Positions 6,734 to 12,333 of a stretch of DNA of 12,333 nucleotides are shown here, in pieces. The stretch spans positions 1-12,333 of the forward strand of contig CAYOXD010000096.1 of the NCBI GenBank assembly GCA_964407825.1, written 5' to 3'. How positions within the stretch are numbered: the first letter of the stretch is position 1; every line of letters begins with the position of its first letter. A program made the position numbers and the translations under genes. The notes under the pieces are model-generated. The model had not been told where the DNA came from. It ran no database searches and worked only from the letters and a program-made list of their open reading frames with translations. Origin of the DNA: CAYOXD01 sp964407825 (GTDB taxonomy: Bacteria > Desulfobacterota > Desulfobacteria > Desulfobacterales > JAFDDL01).

Positions 6734-7783
6734 ATGAAATACACCCGCGTCAACATCGCCGCCTTCGGATATGAGCTGCCGCCCCACGTGGTGACATCCG
6801 ATGACCTGGAAAAAAAACTCATCCCCCTCTATCAGGCCCTTCACCTGCCAAAGGGGCAACTGGCGGCCATTACGGGCATCCACGAGCGACGCTGGTGGCC
6901 CTCCGGCTTTCCCATGAAGGAGGGGGCCATCCTGGCCGGAAGACAGGCCCTTGCGGCCGCCGGCAGCACCATTCAGGCATCGGACGTGGGCATGCTGATC
7001 TATGGCGGGGTCTGCCGGGACCATTTGGAGCCTGCCACGGCCTGTGCCGTGGCCCACGGCCTGGGGCTGTGCGGCGACACCCACATCTATGATGTCTCCA
7101 ATGCCTGTCTCGGGGTCTTGAACGGCATGGTCCAGGTGGCCAACGCCATCGAACTGGGTCAGATCCGGGCAGGTCTCGTGGTTTCCTGCGAATCGGCCCG
7201 CCAGATCGTCGAGTCCACCATGGACCGGCTCCTTGCCAACCGGGACATGGACACCCTCAAGCGCTGCATCGCCACCCTCACCGGAGGCTCCGGTGCCGTG
7301 GCGGTCCTGCTGGCGGATGCCACGTGTTTTCCCGCCGGCCATCGCCTCATGGGGGGAGCTGCCATGAGCGCTCCCGAGCATCACGGACTTTGCACCTGGG
7401 GCCCGAATACGGACCTTCCCACCGACTGTTCCCTGGTAATGGACACGGACTCGGTGGGGGTGCTGAAAAACGGCGTGGCCCTGGGGACCCGGACATTTGC
7501 CGCCTTCATGGAAAAGATGGGCTGGCCGCCGGGAAAACCCGACAAGGTCATCTGCCACCAGGTGGGCTCGGTCCACCAGAATACGATCCTGGAGGCCATC
7601 GGACTTCCCAAGGAAAAGGATTTCACCACCTTTCCCTTTCTGGGCAATATCGGCACGGTCTCCCTTCCCATCACCGCGGCCATCGCCCATGAGCGCGAGT
7701 TCCTGTTGCCCGGGGACAAGGTCGGCTTCCTGGGGATCGGCAGCGGGCTCAACTGCCTGATGCTGGGAATCGAGTGGACATGA
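6734..7783 (+). CDS. oleA: OleA, acyl-CoA condensing thiolase-fold enzyme of long-chain olefin biosynthesis
   Basis: OleA performs a non-decarboxylative Claisen condensation of two long-chain acyl-CoAs to a 2-alkyl-3-keto acid, the committing step of head-to-head hydrocarbon synthesis. It is a cytoplasmic, dimeric, thiolase/FabH-like enzyme. Seen, numbering from the ATG (349 aa): the nucleophile Cys125 in SNACLG, His275 in CHQVG, Asn305 in LGNIGTVSLP, and Glu99 in HLEPAT. Glu99 lies 26 residues before the cysteine, the same spacing as Glu117 to Cys143 in the Xanthomonas OleA as I recall it. The C-terminal GFLGIGSGLNC block is also typical. The ATG at 6734 is preferred because family similarity starts there; an in-frame TTG at 6722 adds only four residues. 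The Shine-Dalgarno sequence is weak (TAGGA very close to the ATG). The stop overlaps the oleB ATG (ATGA), implying translational coupling. Alternatives such as FabH are unlikely given the Glu99 motif and the neighbours. Confidence 0.94.
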   Translation: MKYTRVNIAAFGYELPPHVVTSDDLEKKLIPLYQALHLPKGQLAAITGIHERRWWPSGFPMKEGAILAGRQALAAAGSTIQASDVGMLIYGGVCRDHLEPATACAVAHGLGLCGDTHIYDVSNACLGVLNGMVQVANAIELGQIRAGLVVSCESARQIVESTMDRLLANRDMDTLKRCIATLTGGSGAVAVLLADATCFPAGHRLMGGAAMSAPEHHGLCTWGPNTDLPTDCSLVMDTDSVGVLKNGVALGTRTFAAFMEKMGWPPGKPDKVICHQVGSVHQNTILEAIGLPKEKDFTTFPFLGNIGTVSLPITAAIAHEREFLLPGDKVGFLGIGSGLNCLMLGIEWT

Positions 7784-8715
7784 TATCTGATCTTCTCAAG
7801 AGGTGCCCCGCTCGACCGGCTGATGGAAAAAACTACCGCTCTCTTTTCCCCTTCGCCCCGCACTATATGGACATCGGGGGCTTTCGCTGCCACTACATCG
7901 ACGAGGGGCGCGGGGAACCGGTTGTCATGGTGCACGGCAATCCCACCTGGTCCTTCTACTACCGCCGTCTGATCGCGGCTCTCTCCCCCTCCTGCCGCGC
8001 CATCGCGCTGGATCACATCGGTTGCGGACTTTCAGAGAAGCCGCCTGCTGACCGGTACGAATACACCCTGGCACGACGGGTATCCGATTTCACCGACTTC
8101 GTGGACCGCCTCCACCTTCAGGAAAAAGTCACCCTGGTGGCCCATGACTGGGGGGGCATGATCGCCATGGCCTGGGCCGTACGCCGGCCTGAAAGGATCC
8201 GGCGGCTCATCCTTTTCAATACGGCGGCCTTCATGCCGCCGGGCGGCAAACCGATCCCGGCCCGGCTGCGCCTGATCCGAAAGGTGAAATGCCTGTCCAC
8301 CCCCCTTGTCCTCGGCGCGAACCTCTTTGCCCGCTCCGCCCTTTTCATGGCCACGCGAAAACCGCTTCCGCCCCAGGTCCGGGAAGGGCTCATCGCTCCC
8401 TACGACTCATGGCGCAACCGCATCGCCACCCTGCGCTTCGTTTTCGACATCCCCTTGGGGAGGGCCGATGCGGCCTACCGCCTCGTGCGCTCGGTGGAGG
8501 ATCATCTCGACGCACTGGGCCATGCGCCCATGCTCATCTGCTGGGGAGCTCATGACTTCGTATTCGACCGGGACTACTTCAACGAGTGGCGACGCCGGTT
8601 TCCCAAAGCCCAGAGCCATTATTTTCCGGACGCGGGGCACTATGTGCTGGAGGACGAGGCGGATCGGATTGTAGCGCTGGTCAAGGATTTTATTGCCCTT
8701 AACAGTGAACTGTGA
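7780..8715 (+). CDS. oleB: OleB, alpha/beta-hydrolase-fold beta-lactone decarboxylase
   Basis: OleB converts the cis-beta-lactone made by OleC into a cis-olefin plus CO2, the last pathway step. It belongs to the haloalkane-dehalogenase-like branch of alpha/beta hydrolases and uses an aspartate rather than a serine nucleophile. Seen, numbering from the ATG (311 aa): the oxyanion segment HGNPTW (52-57), nucleophile Asp123 in AHDWGG, probable acid Asp259 in WGAHDFVFD, and base His287 in DAGHYVLED. A GTG two codons earlier (7774) is an alternative start, but the ATG forms the classic four-base ATGA overlap with the oleA stop. Out of context it would be called a haloalkane dehalogenase; its place directly after oleA and before oleC and oleD decides the call. 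A 69-bp gap with a hairpin separates it from the next gene, unlike the tight junctions elsewhere in the operon. Confidence 0.9.
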   Translation: MISDLLKRCPARPADGKNYRSLFPFAPHYMDIGGFRCHYIDEGRGEPVVMVHGNPTWSFYYRRLIAALSPSCRAIALDHIGCGLSEKPPADRYEYTLARRVSDFTDFVDRLHLQEKVTLVAHDWGGMIAMAWAVRRPERIRRLILFNTAAFMPPGGKPIPARLRLIRKVKCLSTPLVLGANLFARSALFMATRKPLPPQVREGLIAPYDSWRNRIATLRFVFDIPLGRADAAYRLVRSVEDHLDALGHAPMLICWGAHDFVFDRDYFNEWRRRFPKAQSHYFPDAGHYVLEDEADRIVALVKDFIALNSEL

Positions 8716-8731
8716 AAGGTATAGACGACTG

Positions 8732-8768
8732 AAAGCGAACTTGGGGAATGGCCAAGGCCGCTTTTCCT
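8732..8768 (+). promoter_or_regulatory. Intra-operon hairpin after oleB (possible attenuator or mRNA-processing element)
   Basis: In the 69-bp gap between oleB and the next gene, AAAGCG (8732-8737) pairs with CGCTTT (8759-8764) and, inside that, CTTGG (8740-8744) pairs with CCAAG (8752-8756). A 2x2 internal mismatch separates the two stems and the apical loop has 7 nt. T-rich sequence (TCCTT) follows. It resembles a weak intrinsic terminator that would let part of the transcription through, lowering expression of the distal genes. It could instead stabilise the oleAB message. Confidence 0.35.
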
Positions 8769-8784
8769 TAGGAATGGGGGTATC

Positions 8785-9351
8785 ATGGAGCTAAGACATA
8801 ATGCCAGGGGCGGTTCCCTCATCGTGATCCTGATCCTTCTGCTCCTTCTGGCAGCTGTAGGAGCCGGCGGGGTCTACGTTTACCAGACCAAATTCAAGGA
8901 CCGGGGGCCTTCGAAGAAGAATCTGCCTTACACGACCATGAATGACGATCTGATCCGGTTCACCTTCTCAAAGCTGCCGAAGATCTACACCAGCCTCGTG
9001 GAAATCAACCGTCAGATCGCCCTGATCGACGGGGAACTTGCCCGTCTGGCCAGCCTCGAATCCAGCTATCCCCACGAGGAGCGAATCATCATGACGGAAA
9101 AGGAGGTCTGGCAACGCTTGAAAAAGCGCCTCAATGGCGTCCAGAAATCCCTTGATGACCAAATCGAAGCCCTCTTCGTCACCTATTCCGTCAATCCGGA
9201 AAAGGGCAAGGAGGCGATCCAGAACAACGCCCCCGGCATGCAGCAGTCGGCCGCCGATGTGCTCCAGGCCGCAAGACCCGAAACCGAACGCATTCAAATC
9301 GAGCAGCCAAAGAGCTTCATTGACAAGCTGAAAGCCAGATTCTTCAAATAG
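8785..9351 (+). CDS. Unrecognised single-pass membrane protein with coiled-coil segments, inside the ole operon
   Basis: I do not recognise this 188-aa protein. Seen: a short N-terminus (MELRHNARGG), one long hydrophobic segment (about 11-33) that could be a membrane anchor or uncleaved signal, a basic linker (35-45), two heptad-like helical stretches (about 65-95 and 103-132), a Gln/Ala-rich linker (145-165), and a basic amphipathic tail, KSFIDKLKARFFK. There are no cysteines and no enzyme motif. Topology is ambiguous because positive charge flanks the segment on both sides, with more after it, which slightly favours a cytoplasmic C-terminal part. A strong GGGGG-type ribosome-binding sequence precedes the ATG. 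It lies 69 bp after oleB and only 10 bp before oleC, so it is part of the operon. Position suggests an accessory or membrane-docking role for the OleBCD assembly or for olefin delivery, but this is inference. An unrelated envelope protein caught in the operon is possible. Confidence 0.8.
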   Translation: MELRHNARGGSLIVILILLLLLAAVGAGGVYVYQTKFKDRGPSKKNLPYTTMNDDLIRFTFSKLPKIYTSLVEINRQIALIDGELARLASLESSYPHEERIIMTEKEVWQRLKKRLNGVQKSLDDQIEALFVTYSVNPEKGKEAIQNNAPGMQQSAADVLQAARPETERIQIEQPKSFIDKLKARFFK

Positions 9352-9361
9352 CGGACATGAT

Positions 9362-11047
9362 ATGACAGCAGCCCCGGAAACCCCCAAGCCATCGGACCCC
9401 CTCAATATCGCGACACATCTCGTTCATATGGCCCGGCGCTTCCCCCACCGCCGCGCGGTGGTGGTTCCCGCCGGAAGGGATCCCCATGGCCGGATCACCT
9501 ATTCGCACCTGACCTTCCAGCAGCTGGACCGCGAATCCGACCGGCTCGCCTTCGGTCTGGAAGATGCCGGCATTCGCCGCGGCCTTCGCACGGTCCTGAT
9601 GGTGAGACCCGGCATCGAGTTTTTCGCCCTGACCTTCGCCCTTTTCAAGGTGGGCGCGATACCTGTGGTGGTGGACCCGGGCATGGGCATCCGCCGCATG
9701 CTCCGATGCCTGGGTCAGACGCAACCCCGGGCCTTCGTTGGCATCCCTCTGGCGCACCTCATCCGCGTGCTCTTCCCCAAACCCTTTCGTACCGTTTACT
9801 CGAGTGTCACGGTGGGACGCCGATGGTTCTGGAAGGGGAAAACCTACCGGGAGCTGCAGGATCGGCCCTGGCAACCCTACCGGCCGGCCCCCACGACCCG
9901 GGAGGATGTCGCGGCCATTCTCTTTACAACTGGCAGCACGGGTCCCGCCAAGGGCGCCGTCTACACCCACGGCACCTTCGACGCTCAGATCCAGAGCATC
10001 CGAACCTGTCTTGATATCGGAGAGGGGGAGATCGATCTTCCCACCTTTCCCCTCTTCGCCCTCTTCGACCCGGCCCTGGGGATGACCGCGGTGATCCCGG
10101 ACATGGATCCCACCCGACCCGCCGAGGTCAATCCCGAGCGCATCCTCGAGGCCATCGAAAACCAGGGGGTCACCAATATGTTCGCCTCCCCCGCGCTCCT
10201 GAACCGCGTGGGCCGCTACGCCAAGGAAATGGACATCCGGCTGCCGAGCCTGAAGCGGGTCGTCTCCGCCGGTGCGCCGGTCGGTGCGGACAATATCGAG
10301 CGTTTCAGCAGCCGCCTCAACGACGAGGCCCAGATTTTCACCCCCTACGGCGCCACGGAGGCCATGCCCGTTGCCCTCATCGGCAGCCGGGAACTCTTGG
10401 CGGAAACCGCCCCCTTGAGCGCCAAGGGCTTCGGTATCTGTGTGGGAAGACCCGTTCCCGGCATGGAGCTCAAAATCATCCGCATCACGGACGAGCCCAT
10501 CGGCTCCTGGCAAGAGGATCTCGAACTGCCGGACGGCGAAACGGGCGAGATCACGGTGCGGGGCCCCGTCGTGACTCGCGCCTATTTCGAGGATCTGATG
10601 GCGGACGCCCTGGGGAAGATACGCGACGGAGACCACATCTGGCACCGGATGGGAGATCTGGGCTGGCGGGACAAGACCGGCCGGATCTGGTTCTGCGGCA
10701 GAAAATCCCACCGGGTGGAAACCGAGGCGGGCCCTCTCTTTACGATCCCCTGCGAGGCGATTTTCAACAGGCACCCGAAGGTGTTCAGAAGCGCCCTGGT
10801 GGGGGTGGGACCGGCGGGGACCCAGACGCCCGTCATCTGCGTCGAGCCCATGGGAAACCCTAGCGCCAGGGAGATCCGGGAGATCCGTGAGGACCTCCTG
10901 GCGACAGCCCGGGACCATGTTCTTCTGAAACCTGTCCAGACCCTTCTCTTTCATAGGAAGTTCCCGGTGGACATCCGGCACAACTCCAAAATATTCCGGG
11001 AAAAGCTCGCCGTTTGGGCTTCCCGGAAGACCGGAGGCGGAAAATGA
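9362..11047 (+). CDS. oleC: OleC, ATP-dependent beta-lactone synthetase (ANL superfamily)
   Basis: OleC uses ATP to activate the 2-alkyl-3-hydroxy acid made by OleD and closes it to a beta-lactone, the substrate of OleB. The fold is that of AMP-forming acyl-CoA synthetases. Seen in 561 aa: the P-loop-like TTGSTGPAKG (189-198), the adenine-binding motif YGATE (329-333), GDLG with Asp432, the hinge region FCGRKSHRVE (444-453), and a C-terminal lysine (Lys543) in RHNSKIFRE in place of the usual GK motif. Length fits the family. The strings GVTNMFASPALLNRVG (269-284) and HRKFPVDIRHNSK (531-543) are OleC-like. The start ATG is 10 bp after the preceding stop, with only a weak GCGGA upstream, so translation probably depends on the upstream gene. 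Its stop overlaps the oleD ATG by ATGA. Without context it could be called a generic fatty-acid CoA ligase. Confidence 0.92.
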   Translation: MTAAPETPKPSDPLNIATHLVHMARRFPHRRAVVVPAGRDPHGRITYSHLTFQQLDRESDRLAFGLEDAGIRRGLRTVLMVRPGIEFFALTFALFKVGAIPVVVDPGMGIRRMLRCLGQTQPRAFVGIPLAHLIRVLFPKPFRTVYSSVTVGRRWFWKGKTYRELQDRPWQPYRPAPTTREDVAAILFTTGSTGPAKGAVYTHGTFDAQIQSIRTCLDIGEGEIDLPTFPLFALFDPALGMTAVIPDMDPTRPAEVNPERILEAIENQGVTNMFASPALLNRVGRYAKEMDIRLPSLKRVVSAGAPVGADNIERFSSRLNDEAQIFTPYGATEAMPVALIGSRELLAETAPLSAKGFGICVGRPVPGMELKIIRITDEPIGSWQEDLELPDGETGEITVRGPVVTRAYFEDLMADALGKIRDGDHIWHRMGDLGWRDKTGRIWFCGRKSHRVETEAGPLFTIPCEAIFNRHPKVFRSALVGVGPAGTQTPVICVEPMGNPSAREIREIREDLLATARDHVLLKPVQTLLFHRKFPVDIRHNSKIFREKLAVWASRKTGGGK

Positions 11048-12057
11048 CACGCGTGCTCGTGACAGGCGGCGGCGGTTTTCTGGGAAAGGCCATCGTGCGG
11101 CAGTTGGTGGCCCGGGGCGATGATGTGACCAGCTTTTCACGGCACCCCCATGCGGCTCTGGAGCCCCTCGGCGTCCGGCAGGTCCTGGGGGATCTCAGAA
11201 ATCCATCGGAAGTACAGCCTGCGTGCCGAGGGATGGATCTCGTTTTTCACGTGGCGGCCAAGGCCGGTGTGTGGGGAAAGACGCGGGATTTTTTCGACAT
11301 CAATTTTCACGGCACCGAAAATATCCTCGATGCCTGCAGAAAAGCTGGCGTCGGTCGGCTGGTCTACACCAGCTCGCCCAGCGTGGTTTTCAATGGAAAG
11401 CCCATGGAGGGCGTGAACGAGGCCTGCCCCTACCCCAGGCATCACCATGCCCCCTACCCCGCCAGCAAGGCCATGGCCGAGCAGGCCGTTATGGCCGTGG
11501 GCACTAAAGACCTTGCCACCATCGCGCTCCGGCCCCACCTGATCTGGGGTCCGGAGGACAACCACCTGGTGCCCCGGATCCTCGCCCGCTCCCGGCAGCT
11601 GCGGATCGTCGGAACGGGCGATAACCGGGTGGACACCACCTATATCGACAACGCGGCCGATGCCCACCTCTTGGCAGCGGACGCTCTGTCCCAAAACCCC
11701 GCCCTTTCCGGAACCGTTTACTTCATCAGCCAGGGAGAGCCCATCCGGCTCTGGGACATGGTCGATGCCATCTTGAATGCAGGCGGCATCCCCCCCGTCA
11801 CCCGGCGGATTCCTTACCGGGCCGCATGGGCCGTCGGCTGCCTCCTGGAGGCGAGCTACAAGCTCCTGCGCCTTAAGGCGGAGCCGCGCATGACGCGCTT
11901 CGTGGCCAACGAGCTGGCCACCAGCCACTGGTTCGACATCAGCGCCGCGCGCACCCATCTCGGCTATAGCCCAGCGGTCAGCACCCCGGAGGGACTGCGA
12001 CGCCTGTCCCGCTGGCTCCAGGGCGGTACCCTCTACCCTCCCCTACTGATGCCTTGA
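11044..12057 (+). CDS. oleD: OleD, NADPH-dependent 2-alkyl-3-oxoalkanoate reductase (extended SDR)
   Basis: OleD reduces the 2-alkyl-3-keto acid from OleA to the 3-hydroxy acid used by OleC. Seen in 337 aa: the N-terminal Rossmann motif VTGGGGFLG (6-14), the catalytic region YTSSPSVVFNG (108-118, Ser near 111), and YPASK with Tyr138 and Lys142 (the YxxxK pair). The PYPRHHHAPYPASKAMAEQ and LATSHWFDISAARTHLGY segments are characteristic of OleD and distinguish it from general sugar epimerases or 3-beta-hydroxysteroid dehydrogenases. The ATG at 11044 is chosen over an in-frame ATG at 11014 because GGAGG lies just upstream of it, it overlaps the oleC stop as ATGA, and the family normally begins shortly before the glycine motif. 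It is the last gene of the operon. No terminator is visible, and its final 25 bases overlap the convergent toxin gene. Confidence 0.93.
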   Translation: MTRVLVTGGGGFLGKAIVRQLVARGDDVTSFSRHPHAALEPLGVRQVLGDLRNPSEVQPACRGMDLVFHVAAKAGVWGKTRDFFDINFHGTENILDACRKAGVGRLVYTSSPSVVFNGKPMEGVNEACPYPRHHHAPYPASKAMAEQAVMAVGTKDLATIALRPHLIWGPEDNHLVPRILARSRQLRIVGTGDNRVDTTYIDNAADAHLLAADALSQNPALSGTVYFISQGEPIRLWDMVDAILNAGGIPPVTRRIPYRAAWAVGCLLEASYKLLRLKAEPRMTRFVANELATSHWFDISAARTHLGYSPAVSTPEGLRRLSRWLQGGTLYPPLLMP

Positions 12058-12333
12058 AGGCCGAGTTGAGTAGTGATGGTTTTGCCGATACATTCCATCT
12101 CAGTGGAAGATATCGATCCTGCTGAATTGATGAGCCGTTTTTTGCTTACCGTAGTGATCTGATCGGCCAACGCTTTAGCTTTTTTACCACGAAATGTAAC
12201 ATAGGCTTCACTTGGGTAAAGCTTATCGACATTGCTCGTTAAAGGCACGACTTGAACTCTGTTCAGATATTGATTGGAAGCATCGTTGCTTACGATCACG
12301 GCTGGTCTCTGTTTGCGGGGTTCACCTCCGATG
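12033..12333 (-). CDS. MazF/PemK-family toxin (mRNA interferase), 5' end cut by the window edge
   Basis: Partial gene: the frame stays open to the window end, reading IGGEPRKQRPAVIVSNDASN and onwards, so roughly the first ten residues are missing. MazF/PemK toxins are small ribonucleases that cut mRNA in the cytoplasm and are neutralised by a partner antitoxin. Seen: the RPAVIVSNDASNQ strand and loop, the VQVVPLTSN core, the YPSEAYVT strand, KALADQITTVSKKRL with the conserved D-Q around the active-site region, and the CIGKTITTQLGL C-terminal helix. The extra C-terminal residues arise because the stop lies inside the 3' end of oleD, a 25-bp convergent overlap. Base composition is clearly less GC-rich than the ole genes, suggesting separate acquisition. 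The antitoxin would be expected upstream of it, beyond the right edge. A GTG at 12299 is not the real start, since family similarity continues past it. Confidence 0.87.
   Translation of the reverse strand, partial: IGGEPRKQRPAVIVSNDASNQYLNRVQVVPLTSNVDKLYPSEAYVTFRGKKAKALADQITTVSKKRLINSAGSISSTEMECIGKTITTQLGLQGISRGG

Noticed and set aside
6689..7690. A 333-codon minus-strand open frame opposite oleA
   Set aside because: Antisense shadow: composition is Gly/His/Asp-rich with no domain, and the plus strand encodes OleA with all catalytic residues.
7780..8715. Annotation of the alpha/beta hydrolase as a haloalkane dehalogenase
   Set aside because: The aspartate nucleophile fits both families, but the tight coupling to oleA and the presence of oleC and oleD make OleB the better call.
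9344..11140. A 598-codon open frame on the minus strand across oleC
   Set aside because: It lies fully opposite oleC, is rich in Gly, Arg, Glu and His as expected of an antisense frame in high-GC DNA, has no recognisable domain, and oleC on the plus strand has unmistakable motifs.
1..12333. CRISPR arrays, tRNA or rRNA genes, insertion sequences, attachment sites
   Set aside because: I saw no regularly spaced repeats, cloverleaf-like sequences, transposase genes or terminal inverted repeats.

Overview
The window most likely comes from a sulfate/sulfite-respiring member of the Desulfobacterota or a close relative, probably a draft or metagenome assembly. The evidence is a near-perfect DsrP (membrane subunit of the DsrMKJOP complex) at the left edge, high GC in all the main genes, and a run of exactly 100 N (4580-4679) that looks like a scaffold-gap placeholder of unknown true length.

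Left part (1-4579): dsrP, expected to be the last gene of a dsrMKJOP operon, is followed 76 bp later on the same strand by a very large (1105 aa) transcriptional regulator. It joins a MalT-like STAND ATPase and a helical-repeat region to a C-terminal SARP-type DNA-binding domain plus BTAD. The sequence then runs into the gap, so linkage to the right part rests on scaffolding only.

Right part (4680-12333): a minus-strand FAD-dependent dehydrogenase of the COG2509 type starts at TTG with a good Shine-Dalgarno sequence and is followed by a 16-bp perfect-stem hairpin. It diverges across a 311-bp intergenic region from a plus-strand operon that encodes the complete head-to-head long-chain olefin pathway: oleA, oleB, an unrecognised membrane-anchored protein, oleC, oleD. 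OleA condenses two fatty acyl-CoAs, OleD reduces the 2-alkyl-3-keto acid, OleC closes a beta-lactone, and OleB decarboxylates it to a cis internal olefin. All catalytic residues I could check are present. OleA-OleB and OleC-OleD are coupled through ATGA stop/start overlaps. A good promoter-like sequence lies 71 bp upstream of oleA.

Right edge: a lower-GC, minus-strand MazF/PemK-family toxin gene, cut by the window end, converges on oleD and overlaps its 3' end by 25 bp.

The ole pathway itself is a described system. The least explained element is the small single-pass membrane, coiled-coil protein embedded between oleB and oleC, which could be an accessory or membrane-docking partner of the OleBCD assembly. 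That role is inferred from position and shape only.
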